A DNA stretch of 43,130 nucleotides from an uncultured Oscillospiraceae bacterium (GCA_934572325.1 CAKTKT010000010.1:1-43130), one strand, 5' to 3'; counted from the stretch's first letter, positions 8,284 through 17,217 are shown. Numbers and translations are program-made. Notes: generated by a model from the sequence alone, not told the origin.

Positions 8284-10801
8284 TTTCTTCCTCGTGTGCC
8301 GTGTCCTCCGGCATCGCGTCCTCGGTCTCGTCCTCGGGGCTTCTCTCGGTCGTCTCTATGGAGATGACGCGGCTGCCCTCGGCAAGGCGCATAATGCGCA
8401 CGCCCTGCGTCGCGCGTCCAAGCAGGCTTATCCGGTCAACGGGTATTCTGATGATGGTCGCGTCGTCCGTGATGACGAGCACGTCCTCCTCGCCGGTGAC
8501 GATCTTCACCGCGGCGATGAGCCCTGTCTTATCCGTGACGTTGTAGTTTTTCAGCCCTATGCACCCGCGCCCCTTTACGCCGTACTGGTCGCACGGCGTG
8601 CGCTTGCCGTAGCCGCGCTCGGTGACGGTCAGAAGCGCGCTGCCCGCGGCGGTGCTGCCCGCGCCGACGACATAGTCGCCCTCGCGCAGTCTTATGCCGC
8701 GCACGCCCACGGCGCTGCGCCCCATGGCGCGCACGTCGCCTTCGTTGAAGCAGGTCGCCATGCCGTTGGCGGTGGCGATGAGTATATCCTCGTCGCCGGT
8801 GGTGGCGATGACGGTGATAAGCTCATCCCCCTCGTCGAGCGTGAGCGCACGGATGCCGTTGGCGCGGATATTTTTGAGCGCCGACTGCCGCATACGCTTG
8901 ACCGTGCCGCAGCGCGTGACGAACACGAGGTATTTGTCCTCCTCCAGCGCACGTCCGCGTATCATCGCGCTGACGCGCTCGTCCTCGGCGTTCTCTATCT
9001 GGATTATATTCACGATGTTCGTGCCGCGCGCGGCGCGTCCGGCCTCGGGGATGTTGTAGCCCTTCTTGATGAACACCCTGCCCTTGCTGGTGAAAAAGAG
9101 GATATTGTCGTGCGTGGAGGCGGTGAACACGGTGTTGACGAAGTCTGCGTCCTTTGTCGTCATGGCGCGTATGCCCTTGCCGCCGCGCCCCTGACTGCGG
9201 TACTCGCTGACCGGCAAACGCTTGATGTACCCTCCGTTCGTGAGGGTTATCACGCACTCCTCCTCGTCGATGAGATCCTCTATATCTATCTCGTCCGCGA
9301 CGTCCTGTATCTCGGTGCGGCGCTCGTCGCCGTACTTGTCGCGCAGGGCGATAAGCTCATCCTTCAAGACCTGCTTTATCTTCTCCGGGTCGGCAAGCAG
9401 CGCCTTATAATACGCGATCTTGCCCTCAAGCTCCTTATACTCGTTTTCAAGCTTTTCGCGGTTTAGCCCCTGAAGCGAGATAAGGCGCATATCGCATATC
9501 GCCTGCGCCTGAACGTCGGACAGCCCGAAGCGCTCCATAAGGCGCTGCTTGGCGTTGTCGTAGCTGGAGCGGATGATGCGTATGACCTCGTCGATATTAT
9601 CCTGCGCGATCAACAGCCCCTCCAGCAGGTGCGCCCGCTCCTCTGCCTTTCTGAGGTCGAATTTCGTCCGGCGGACGATAAGCTCCTCCTGGAACGCAAG
9701 GTACTCGTCGAGTATGTGCCTGAGGGAGAGTATCTTCGGCTGGGTCTGGTCGTTGACGAGGGCGAGCATATTGATGGAAAAGCTCGTTTGCAGCGCCGTC
9801 TGCGCGAAAAGGCGGTTCAAAACCACCTGAGGGTTCGCATCGCGCTTGAGCTCGATGACGATGCGCATACCGTTGCGGTCGCTCTCGTTTCTCAGGTCGG
9901 AAATCCCCTCAAGGCGCTTTTCGTGCACCTGATCGGCGATGTTCTTTATAAGCTGGCGGCGGTTGACCTGATAGGGCAGCTCCGTCACGATTATCCTCGT
10001 GCGCTTATCCCTGCCGTACTCCTCAAACTCCGTGCGCGCGCGCACGACGACGCGCCCGCGTCCGGTGGCATACGCCTGACGTATGCCGCTGCGCCCCATG
10101 ATGATGCCCCTTGTCGGAAAGTCCGGTCCTTTTATATACTGCATGAGGTCGTTTAGCTGCGCGTCGGGGTTATCCAGCACGCACACGCAGGCGTTTATGA
10201 CCTCGGTGAGGTTATGGGGCGGTATGTTCGTCGCCATGCCGACGGCGATGCCGGACGAGCCGTTGACAAGCAGGTTTGGGAAGCGCGAGGGGAGCACGCG
10301 CGGCTCCCTCCTCGTCTCGTCGAAGTTCGCCTCCCAATCGACCGTGTCCTTGTCAATATCGCGCAGCATCTCGTTGGAGAGCCTTGAAAGCCTTGCCTCC
10401 GTATAACGGTAGGCGGCGGGGGGATCGCCATCGACGGAGCCGAAGTTGCCGTGCCCCTCGACGAGCGTGTAGCGCATGGAAAAGCTCTGCGCGAGGCGCA
10501 CCATCGCATCGTACACGGATGCGTCGCCGTGCGGGTGGTAGCGCCCCAGCACGTCGCCCACGCAGGTGGCGGATTTCTTGAAGGGCTTGTCCGAGGTGAG
10601 GTTGTCCTCGTACAGCGCGTACAGTATGCGCCGGTGCACGGGCTTCAAGCCGTCGCGCACGTCCGGCAGGGCGCGCCCGACGATGACGCTCATCGCGTAG
10701 TCGATATAGCTCGTCTGCATCTCGTTGACAAGCTCCGACTCGGTTATCGCCTGATTCGGGAACGCTATATCTTCCGGTTTATAGTCTCTTTTATGTGCCA
10801 T
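8270..10801 (-). CDS. gyrA: DNA gyrase subunit A
   Basis: An 843-aa subunit that breaks and rejoins DNA in the A2B2 gyrase, which introduces negative supercoils. The catalytic tyrosine is Tyr133 in AAYRYTEARL. The GyrA-box glutamine-arginine motif is represented by QGRGGKGIR near residue 535, at the start of the six-bladed C-terminal wrapping domain. An acidic tail closes the protein. The quinolone-determining region reads HPHGDASVYDAMVR: the residue matching E. coli Ser83 is Ala94, while the Asp87 match is conserved (Asp98). A GGAGG lies five bases before the ATG. It follows gyrB with a 55-bp gap and overlaps rnhA. Confidence 0.98.
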   Translation of the reverse strand: MAHKRDYKPEDIAFPNQAITESELVNEMQTSYIDYAMSVIVGRALPDVRDGLKPVHRRILYALYEDNLTSDKPFKKSATCVGDVLGRYHPHGDASVYDAMVRLAQSFSMRYTLVEGHGNFGSVDGDPPAAYRYTEARLSRLSNEMLRDIDKDTVDWEANFDETRREPRVLPSRFPNLLVNGSSGIAVGMATNIPPHNLTEVINACVCVLDNPDAQLNDLMQYIKGPDFPTRGIIMGRSGIRQAYATGRGRVVVRARTEFEEYGRDKRTRIIVTELPYQVNRRQLIKNIADQVHEKRLEGISDLRNESDRNGMRIVIELKRDANPQVVLNRLFAQTALQTSFSINMLALVNDQTQPKILSLRHILDEYLAFQEELIVRRTKFDLRKAEERAHLLEGLLIAQDNIDEVIRIIRSSYDNAKQRLMERFGLSDVQAQAICDMRLISLQGLNREKLENEYKELEGKIAYYKALLADPEKIKQVLKDELIALRDKYGDERRTEIQDVADEIDIEDLIDEEECVITLTNGGYIKRLPVSEYRSQGRGGKGIRAMTTKDADFVNTVFTASTHDNILFFTSKGRVFIKKGYNIPEAGRAARGTNIVNIIQIENAEDERVSAMIRGRALEEDKYLVFVTRCGTVKRMRQSALKNIRANGIRALTLDEGDELITVIATTGDEDILIATANGMATCFNEGDVRAMGRSAVGVRGIRLREGDYVVGAGSTAAGSALLTVTERGYGKRTPCDQYGVKGRGCIGLKNYNVTDKTGLIAAVKIVTGEEDVLVITDDATIIRIPVDRISLLGRATQGVRIMRLAEGSRVISIETTERSPEDETEDAMPEDTAHEEENENG

Positions 10802-10856
10802 TTAATCCTCCATGCGGCGCTCGCCGCATAAAAAGTCAGTTTTATTTTACGCTTCG

Positions 10857-12797
10857 TCAGATGTCGAGATTGACCGCGTACTTCGCGTTTTGCTCTATCC
10901 ACTCGCGGCGCGGCTCGACCTCCTCGCCCATGAGCACGGTGAACACCTGATCGGCGTGTATCGCGTCGTTGAGCGTTATGCGCCGGAGCGTGCGCGTCTC
11001 GGGGTCCATCGTCGTCTCCCACAGCTCGTGCGGGTCCATTTCGCCCAGACCCTTGAAGCGGGATATATCTATCTTGACGTTGGGGTTGTCCGCGCGCAGC
11101 TCGCCGCTTATGCGGTCGCGCTCCTCGTCGGAGTACGCCACGCGCTGCTGCCTGCCGCGCGTGAGCTTGTAGAGCGGCGGCACGGCGGAGTAGACGTACC
11201 CGTTTTCTATCAGCGGGCGCATATAGCGGAAGAAGAACGTCAAAAGAAGCGTTCTTATGTGGCTGCCGTCCACGTCGGCGTCCGCCATGATGATGATTTT
11301 ATGGTAGCGGAGCTTGTCCATATTGAACTCCTCCCCTATCCCCGCGCCGAGCGCGAGCACGAGGGGGTAGAGCTTGTCGTTGCCGTATATCTTGTCAGCG
11401 CGCGCCTTCTCGACGTTGAGCATCTTGCCCCACATGGCAAGTATCGCCTGAAAGCGGCTGTCGCGCCCCTGTATGGCGGAGCCCGCGGCGCTGTCGCCCT
11501 CGACGATGTATATCTCGCACAGCGACGGGTCGCGCTCGTTGCAGTCCTGGAGCTTATCGGGCATTTGCCCGCTCTCCAGCCCCGTCTTGCGCCGGACGGA
11601 CTCCTTCGCCTTTCGCGCCGCCTCGCGCGCGCGGTTCGCCATCATCGCCTTTTCAAGTATGGCCTTCGCGGTTGCGGGGTGCTCCTCAAAATATACCGAG
11701 AGCTGGTCGTTGACGATGCCGTCAACGAGGGTTCTAATGTATGCGTTGCCGAGCTTCTGCTTCGTCTGCCCCTCGAACTGCGCCTCCGGCAGCTTCACGG
11801 AGATGACGGCGGAGATGCCCTCGCGCACGTCCTCGCCGGAGACCTTGTCGTCGCCCTTTATTATGCTCGCCTTTACGCCGTAGGCGTTTATCACGCGGGT
11901 GAGCGCCGTTTTGAAGCCCGTCTCGTGCATACCGCCCTCGGGCGTGTGTATGTCGTTTGCAAAGGACACCAGCGTTTCGCTGTACCCGTCGTTGTATTGC
12001 AGCGCGATCTCGGCGATCGCGTCGCCCTTCGCGCCGGAGAGATAGATAACGTCCTCATGCACGGGGGTTTTGTGGTTGTTGAGGTAGGACACGAACTCGC
12101 GTATGCCGCCCTCGTAGCAAAGCTCCTCCCACTGCTCTCTGCCCTCGCGCTCGTCGCGCAGGGCGATGGTCAGCCCGCCGTTCAAAAACGCCTGCTCGCG
12201 CATACGGGTGTGCAGTATTTCATAGTCGTACACCGTGTCGTCGAACATCTCCGGATCGGGCTTGAAGCGCACGGTCGTGCCGCGCTTTTCCGTCGTGCCG
12301 AGCCTTGTGATATGCTCAACGATGTCGCCGCGCGAGAATTTCATGCCGTAGCGCTGCCCGTCCTTGCACACCTCGACCTCCAGCCACTCCGACAGCGCGT
12401 TGACGACCGACGCGCCCACGCCGTGCAGACCGCCGGAGACCTTGTATCCCCCGCCGCCGAACTTGCCGCCGGCGTGCAGCACCGTGAACACGACCTCCAG
12501 CGCGCTCTTGCCCGTCTGCTCCTGAATATCGACGGGTATGCCGCGCCCGTTGTCCTCCACGCGGATGATGTCGCCCTGCTCTATCGCCACGGTGATGTGC
12601 GTGCAGTATCCGGCGAGCGCCTCGTCGATGGAGTTGTCCACAATCTCATACACAAGGTGGTGAAGCCCCGAGGACGAGGTTGACCCGATGTACATGCCCG
12701 GGCGCTTTCTCACCGCCTCAAGACCCTCGAGCACCTGTATCTGCGATGCGTCATACTCCTGTGCGCCGTTGATGTTCACGTCTGCAATATCTGCCAT
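10857..12797 (-). CDS. gyrB: DNA gyrase subunit B
   Basis: A 646-aa ATPase subunit of gyrase. The N-terminal GHKL ATPase shows YEIVDNSIDEA, VEDNGRGIP and GLHGVGASVVNAL. The TOPRIM part carries VEGDSAAGSA and the metal-binding DADVDGSHIRTL. The signature is slightly off consensus (EGDSAAGSA, not EGDSAGGSA), and the residue matching E. coli Lys447 is Trp (AMWGKMLN). The start is supported by GGAGA seven bases before the ATG. It lies between remB and gyrA, as is normal in Firmicutes. A weak inverted repeat (AAGCTCC...GGAGCTT, 12852-12884) lies in the gap after remB. Confidence 0.98.
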   Translation of the reverse strand: MADIADVNINGAQEYDASQIQVLEGLEAVRKRPGMYIGSTSSSGLHHLVYEIVDNSIDEALAGYCTHITVAIEQGDIIRVEDNGRGIPVDIQEQTGKSALEVVFTVLHAGGKFGGGGYKVSGGLHGVGASVVNALSEWLEVEVCKDGQRYGMKFSRGDIVEHITRLGTTEKRGTTVRFKPDPEMFDDTVYDYEILHTRMREQAFLNGGLTIALRDEREGREQWEELCYEGGIREFVSYLNNHKTPVHEDVIYLSGAKGDAIAEIALQYNDGYSETLVSFANDIHTPEGGMHETGFKTALTRVINAYGVKASIIKGDDKVSGEDVREGISAVISVKLPEAQFEGQTKQKLGNAYIRTLVDGIVNDQLSVYFEEHPATAKAILEKAMMANRAREAARKAKESVRRKTGLESGQMPDKLQDCNERDPSLCEIYIVEGDSAAGSAIQGRDSRFQAILAMWGKMLNVEKARADKIYGNDKLYPLVLALGAGIGEEFNMDKLRYHKIIIMADADVDGSHIRTLLLTFFFRYMRPLIENGYVYSAVPPLYKLTRGRQQRVAYSDEERDRISGELRADNPNVKIDISRFKGLGEMDPHELWETTMDPETRTLRRITLNDAIHADQVFTVLMGEEVEPRREWIEQNAKYAVNLDI

Positions 12798-12887
12798 AGT
12801 CTGTTCTCCAAATCACTTAGTTTTCAACACTTGTCTGTTAGTTTGTTTTAAAAGCTCCCGCCGACAGCCGTTTGTTCGGAGCTTCCT

Positions 12888-13148
12888 TCAAAGTCTGCCG
12901 CTCTCGGCGCGCCTTAAAAGCGTCGCGGAGGCGAGCTGGCTGAGGTACACGCGCCGCGCGCCGTCTTCCTCCGTCACGACGAAGGACTTCGGTATGTCCT
13001 CGGCGGCGTTTATGACCTGCCCCGCCTTTTCCGCCGCGGCGAGGTAGGCGCGCGTAAGGTGCGACTGCGAGGTAATATCGAGGTCGAACACCCCGATCAC
13101 CCCGCCGGTGTTTATTACGTTTCCTTTGCCGAGATGGATGTAGTTCAT
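12888..13148 (-). CDS. remB: RemB/YaaB, DUF370 small DNA-binding-type regulator
   Basis: An 86-aa DUF370 protein. The N-terminus (MNYIHLGKGNVINTGGVIGVFDLD) and the pattern SFVVTEEDGARRVYLSQLASATLLRR match RemB/YaaB, encoded between recF and gyrB in Bacillus, exactly as here. The paralogue RemA is a DNA-binding activator of matrix genes in B. subtilis; what RemB does is less clear. No Shine-Dalgarno sequence precedes the ATG (the bases are CTGATTTTTAATT), which is unusual in this window. A strong hairpin sits 42 bp upstream. Confidence 0.88.
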   Translation of the reverse strand: MNYIHLGKGNVINTGGVIGVFDLDITSQSHLTRAYLAAAEKAGQVINAAEDIPKSFVVTEEDGARRVYLSQLASATLLRRAESGRL

Positions 13149-13189
13149 AATTAAAAATCAGTAGTCAGCAGTGTAATTATCTTTTTGTG

Positions 13190-13212
13190 CAGCGCCGCAT
13201 AATACGGCGCTG
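13190..13212. other. GC-rich hairpin between recF and remB
   Basis: CAGCGCCG, a 7-nt loop and CGGCGCTG form a perfect 8-bp stem. On the coding strand it is followed by CACAAAAAG rather than a U-run, so it is not a typical terminator. It may be an mRNA stability or processing element between recF and the remB-gyrBA part. Confidence 0.4.
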
Positions 13213-13216
13213 ACGG

Positions 13217-14332
13217 TCATTTATTCGGGGATTCCCTTATTCGACCCTTTTCGACAAACAGCACCCTGCCGCCCGTGCGGCTCGATATGCCCTCGTCCTC
13301 GCAGCAGGTGATGAGCGTCTGCCCGCCGCCGATGCTGTTCAAAACGAACTCCTGACGCTTCGCGTCAAGCTCCGACAGCACATCGTCCAGAAGAAGTATC
13401 GGATATTCCCCCGTCTCCGCGAGGAATATCTCCCTCTCGGCGAGCTTCACGGACAGCGCCGCCGTCCTCGTCTGTCCCTGCGAGGCAAAGGAGCGCGCGG
13501 CACTGCCGTTTATGAATATCTCAAGGTCGTCCTTGTGCGCGCCCGTCAGGCACTGTCCCGCGTCAAGCTCCGCCCGGCGGTGGCGCTCCTGATGGTCGCA
13601 GAGCTCATAATATATCTCCCTTGCCGGAGCGGTCGGGTCGGCGACGGTGCTGACGGTCTTATAGCGCAGCTCCAGCCGCTCGCCCTCTCCCGAGAAGTCG
13701 CTGTGTATGGGCGCCGCCGCCTTGTCGAGCCTTGATGTGAACGCGGCGCGGTAGCGTATGAGCTGCGCCGACGCGCGGCACATCCCGTCTGAAAACTCAT
13801 CCAGCGTGTCCAGAAGCGAGGGCTTGTCGCGCCAGTCCTTCAATATCCGCGTTTTATGCTCGTAGAGCCTGTTGAACTGTGCAAGGTATTCGGCGTACCG
13901 CGGGCGTATCTGGCTTATGGCGTTGTCGAGAAGCCTGCGCCTTACCGCAGCGCCGTCCTTTATGAGGTTGAGATCGTCCGGACAGAACAGCACCGTATTC
14001 ACGGTCTCGCAGAGCTCCGACGCGGTCTTTTTCACGCCGTTCACCGTTATTTTCTTCGCCGCGCCCGGGCGCAGCACGATATTGACCGTCTGCTCGCGTC
14101 CGTGGCTCTCCACGTCGGCGAGTATCTCCGCCGCGGAAAAGCCGAAGCCCACAAGCTCGCGGTCAAAGCGCGTGCGAAAGCTCCGCCCCGTCGAGAGCAT
14201 ATATACGCTCTCCAAAAGATTCGTCTTGCCCTGCGCGTTCGCGCCGGTTATCACGTTCGTGCCCGGGTCAAACTCCGCCGTGTCCCACTCGTAGCTGCGA
14301 AAGCCGCTGAGCGCGATTTTTGATACCCTCAT
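13217..14332 (-). CDS. recF: DNA replication/repair protein RecF
   Basis: A 371-aa SMC-like ATPase that loads RecA onto gapped DNA with RecO and RecR. Walker A is GANAQGKT (residues 30-37), the signature region is FASQGQTRTAALSVKLAE, and Walker B is PILLLDDVLSELDAKRQ. Its length is normal. The ATG overlaps the stop of the S4 gene upstream (ATGA), so translation is probably coupled. The position after dnaN and the S4 gene is the classic Firmicutes order. Confidence 0.97.
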   Translation of the reverse strand: MRVSKIALSGFRSYEWDTAEFDPGTNVITGANAQGKTNLLESVYMLSTGRSFRTRFDRELVGFGFSAAEILADVESHGREQTVNIVLRPGAAKKITVNGVKKTASELCETVNTVLFCPDDLNLIKDGAAVRRRLLDNAISQIRPRYAEYLAQFNRLYEHKTRILKDWRDKPSLLDTLDEFSDGMCRASAQLIRYRAAFTSRLDKAAAPIHSDFSGEGERLELRYKTVSTVADPTAPAREIYYELCDHQERHRRAELDAGQCLTGAHKDDLEIFINGSAARSFASQGQTRTAALSVKLAEREIFLAETGEYPILLLDDVLSELDAKRQEFVLNSIGGGQTLITCCEDEGISSRTGGRVLFVEKGRIRESPNK

Positions 14333-14541
14333 CCGCGCTCTATCTCAAGTTCGTTTCCGGCAAAGCCCACGCGGTCGCCGCAGTGCAGCTTCCTCCCGCG
14401 CTGTGTGCACACCTCGCCGTTCACCGTCACCATGCCCTCGGCAATGACGTTTTTCGCCTCTCCGCCCGTTCCGACGAGCGCCGCGAGCTTCAAAAGCGAG
14501 TCGAGCCTGATGTATTCGGTCACTATGCTTATTTTCTCCAT
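14329..14541 (-). CDS. S4-domain RNA-binding protein, YaaA/RlbA type
   Basis: A 70-aa protein that is almost entirely one S4 RNA-binding domain: YIRLDSLLKLAALVGTGGEAKNVI is cut here at its key part RLDSLLKLA, followed by GMVTVNGEVCTQRGRKLHCGD. It matches YaaA, encoded between dnaN and recF in Bacillus and thought to act in ribosome assembly. Its start lies 16 bp after dnaN and its end overlaps recF. Confidence 0.92.
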   Translation of the reverse strand: MEKISIVTEYIRLDSLLKLAALVGTGGEAKNVIAEGMVTVNGEVCTQRGRKLHCGDRVGFAGNELEIERG

Positions 14542-14557
14542 TTATGCTCTTTTCCAA

Positions 14558-15673
14558 TCAGTTGCCGGCGCGCAGACGCACGGGAAGTATCATATACGTG
14601 AAGTCGTCCGAGCCGTCGTCGGCTGTGATGATGCACGGGGAGGACGAGGTGTTGAGATTGAGCCTGACCTTGTCCACGCTCGCGGCCTTCAGCGCGTCTG
14701 TGAGGTATCTGTCGTTGAAGCCTATCTCCAGACCCTCGCCGTTACCCTCGCAGGTGCACACGTCCTCCGCCTTGCCTATCGGCGTGAGACAGAGAAGCTC
14801 GATGGCGGAGTCGATGCACGTCATGCGCACGGGGCTGCTGTTTTTCTGGCTGACGATGAGCGAAACGCGGTCGATCGCGCGGATAAGCTCCCCCCGATCA
14901 ACGCCAAGCGCGAAGCGAAACTCCGTCGGCAGGGACTTTCTGTAGTTGAGAAATTCGCCCTCGAGGCGGCGCGAGACGACGACGGTATCGCCTATCATAA
15001 AGGATATATGCTTGTCGCCCACGGCAATCTCAAGCTCGCCCTCCTCGTCATCTGCGCAGATGCGCTCAATATCCGTCAGCGTCGAGCCGGGAACGACGAA
15101 CTCGCACCTTTCAAGCCTGCCGCCCTCTATTTTTTCCGTGCGCTTTGCAAGGCGGTAGCCGTCCACCGCGACGAGCGTGAGCGTATCCTCGCCGACCTCA
15201 AAAAGCTCGCCTGTGTATATGGGGCGCACGTCGCTGTCGGACACGGCAAAGATGGTCTGGTTTATCATGCTTTTTAGCGTTTTCTGCGGCACGGCGATGT
15301 TGTTTTTCCCATCGACCGTGGGAAGCTCGGGATAATCGTCGGGGCTGATGCCGATGAAATTATACTCGCTTCTGCCGCATTTGACCTCGACGGAGTTATT
15401 GCCGTCGGAGGACACCGTCACCATACCGTCCGGCATACGGCGTATCATCTCGCCGAAAAGGCGCGCGCCGACGACTATATCTCCCGCCTCCGCCACATCG
15501 GCGTCTATATTCGTGTATATTCCCTTCTTGAGGTCGTAGCCTGTAATGCGCACCTGCGCGCGCGCGGAGATCAACAGCCCCTCTAGCGCTGGGATCGGGC
15601 TTTTCGCCGCTGCCGCTCGCGACGCCACGCTCACCGCGTTTTGCAGTATGTATTTTTCACAGGTGAATTTCAT
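14558..15673 (-). CDS. dnaN: DNA polymerase III beta subunit (sliding clamp)
   Basis: A 371-aa protein; two copies form the ring that tethers the replicative polymerase to DNA. The N-terminal MKFTCEKYILQNAVSVASRA and the C-terminal end YMILPVRLRAGN are typical, the latter being the family's conserved M-P-x-R/V-L end. GGAGG is eight bases before the ATG. It lies downstream of dnaA across a 233-bp gap holding the probable origin. The stretch just upstream is AT-rich with -10-like words (TATACT, TATTAT), so a promoter there is likely but no clear -35 could be fixed. Confidence 0.97.
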   Translation of the reverse strand: MKFTCEKYILQNAVSVASRAAAAKSPIPALEGLLISARAQVRITGYDLKKGIYTNIDADVAEAGDIVVGARLFGEMIRRMPDGMVTVSSDGNNSVEVKCGRSEYNFIGISPDDYPELPTVDGKNNIAVPQKTLKSMINQTIFAVSDSDVRPIYTGELFEVGEDTLTLVAVDGYRLAKRTEKIEGGRLERCEFVVPGSTLTDIERICADDEEGELEIAVGDKHISFMIGDTVVVSRRLEGEFLNYRKSLPTEFRFALGVDRGELIRAIDRVSLIVSQKNSSPVRMTCIDSAIELLCLTPIGKAEDVCTCEGNGEGLEIGFNDRYLTDALKAASVDKVRLNLNTSSSPCIITADDGSDDFTYMILPVRLRAGN

Positions 15674-15906
15674 TTTTCATTCCTCCGTTTTTTTCTGTAA
15701 GTATATAAAGGATAATATTTTAGTATAATTAGTATTAGAAAAAATTATTGTGGAAAAGCCCCTTCGGGCGTTGAAAACACAGGATCCTTGATGTTGCAAA
15801 AATTGTGGAGGATTTTTGCGTTTTCAACACGGGCTGCCGCTCGCGGGGTTTTCCACAGCGAGGTTTTCATTTTCCACAGCCGATTGTTCAAAGCCTCGGC
15901 AGCTTT
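15674..15906. other. oriC: Probable chromosomal origin (oriC) in the dnaA-dnaN gap
   Basis: This 233-bp gap has an AT-rich stretch (about 15700-15748) next to several DnaA-box-like nonamers. TTTTCCACA occurs on the plus strand at 15849-15857 and 15870-15878, and on the minus strand at 15749-15757. Weaker copies are TCCTCCACA (minus, 15804-15812) and TTTTCAACA (plus, 15821-15829). The three best each differ from TTATCCACA at the third base only. An AT-rich unwinding zone beside box clusters downstream of dnaA is what is known of Firmicutes origins. I found no such boxes in the gap upstream of dnaA or in the gpr-rpsT gap. Confidence 0.65.
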
Positions 15907-17217
15907 TTATACGTTGGAATTGATATTTGAGGTTATGTCCCTTATCGTTCCCGCCATGGCAGGGTCGTTTTTGAGAAGATCCTCTATCTTTCTTATGGAG
16001 CTGAGCACGGTCGCGTGGTTTCTGTCCTCATACTCCGTGCCTATGTCCTTGAGAGAGAGGTTCGTCAGCGAGCGCATAAGGTACATCGACACCTGCCGCG
16101 CTATGGCGGTGTTTTTCGAGCGGTTCTGCCCGCGCAAATCCTCCTCGCGCAGGGAGTAATAGCGCGCGGTCTCGCTGATGATGCGCTCCGGAGAGGGGAT
16201 ATACTCCCCCCGGCGTATAACGTCCTTTATCGCGCGCTCGACGGAGTCTATCGTTATCGTGTAGTCGAGTATCTCCTTATATGCGGTCAGGCGCTTTATG
16301 ACGCCCTCTATCTGGCGTATGTTCGCCGTGATGTTCGTGGCGATATACGTGACCGCGTCGTCCGTCAGCACAAGACCGAGCTGGGAAGCCTTGTTGCGGG
16401 TTATCGCCATGCGCGTTTCAAGGTCGGGCGGCTGTATGTCCGCCATCAGTCCTCCCTCAAACCTTGTGCGCAGGCGCTCATCGAGAAGCGACATCTCAAG
16501 CGGGGGGCGGTCCGAGGTTATGACGATCTGGTGCCCCGCCTCGTAGATATTGTTGAAGGTATGGAAAAACTCCTCCTGCGTGGAGCGCTTGCCGGCGATG
16601 AACTGTATATCGTCAACGAGGAAGAGATCGACGTTGCGGTATTTAAGCCGAAAATCCTCGACCGTGCCGTCCTTTATGGATTTGACCATCTGGTTTGTAA
16701 AGTCGTCTCCCTTTATATAGGCTATTTTTCTGTTCGGCTCGCGCTCGTGTATCACCTGACCTATCGCAAGCAGAAGGTGCGTCTTGCCCAGTCCGGAGTT
16801 GCCGTAGATAAACAGCGGGTTATACGTCTGCCCCGGCTTCTCCGCCACGGCTATCGCGGCGGCGTGCGCGAATTTATTGGAGCTGCCGACGATGAAGCGG
16901 TCAAACGTGTACCCCGCCATCTCCGGCAGCAGGCTGTCCTCCGCTCTGCTGCTGACGTAGTCGTTCAGCTCGTCTCCGGCGAGCACGGTAAGCTCAAACT
17001 CACACGAGAAGAGATCGGACAGCACGCCCTTTATCGTCTCGGCAAAGCGGTTGATGATTATCCCGCGCTTAAAGTCGGAGCTTGTGTGTATCACAAGGCG
17101 GCAGTCGTCGATCTCCACCGGCTCGCAGTCGGCAAACCAGGTGTCTATCGCCGTGGGCGTGAGATGCCTGGCGAGGGTTTTCATTATCTCCTGCCATATG
17201 TCGTTGAGTGAATTCAT
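15907..17217 (-). CDS. dnaA: Chromosomal replication initiator DnaA
   Basis: A 436-aa AAA+ initiator. Domain I is residues 1-80, a short linker follows, and the ATPase has Walker A GNSGLGKT (139-146) and Walker B VDLFLVDDIQFIAGK. The DNA-binding domain lies at the C-terminus. There the usual signature GGRDHTTV is replaced by EDRNHATV (Asp398-Val404 for DRNHATV): Asn400 sits where E. coli has Asp433 and Ala402 where it has Thr435, both base-contacting residues. The basic loop reads NRSKNTAIARQVSMYL, keeping matches to E. coli Arg399 and Arg407 but lacking the common proline before RQ. The gene has its own strong promoter and ends at the probable oriC. Confidence 0.97.
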   Translation of the reverse strand: MNSLNDIWQEIMKTLARHLTPTAIDTWFADCEPVEIDDCRLVIHTSSDFKRGIIINRFAETIKGVLSDLFSCEFELTVLAGDELNDYVSSRAEDSLLPEMAGYTFDRFIVGSSNKFAHAAAIAVAEKPGQTYNPLFIYGNSGLGKTHLLLAIGQVIHEREPNRKIAYIKGDDFTNQMVKSIKDGTVEDFRLKYRNVDLFLVDDIQFIAGKRSTQEEFFHTFNNIYEAGHQIVITSDRPPLEMSLLDERLRTRFEGGLMADIQPPDLETRMAITRNKASQLGLVLTDDAVTYIATNITANIRQIEGVIKRLTAYKEILDYTITIDSVERAIKDVIRRGEYIPSPERIISETARYYSLREEDLRGQNRSKNTAIARQVSMYLMRSLTNLSLKDIGTEYEDRNHATVLSSIRKIEDLLKNDPAMAGTIRDITSNINSNV

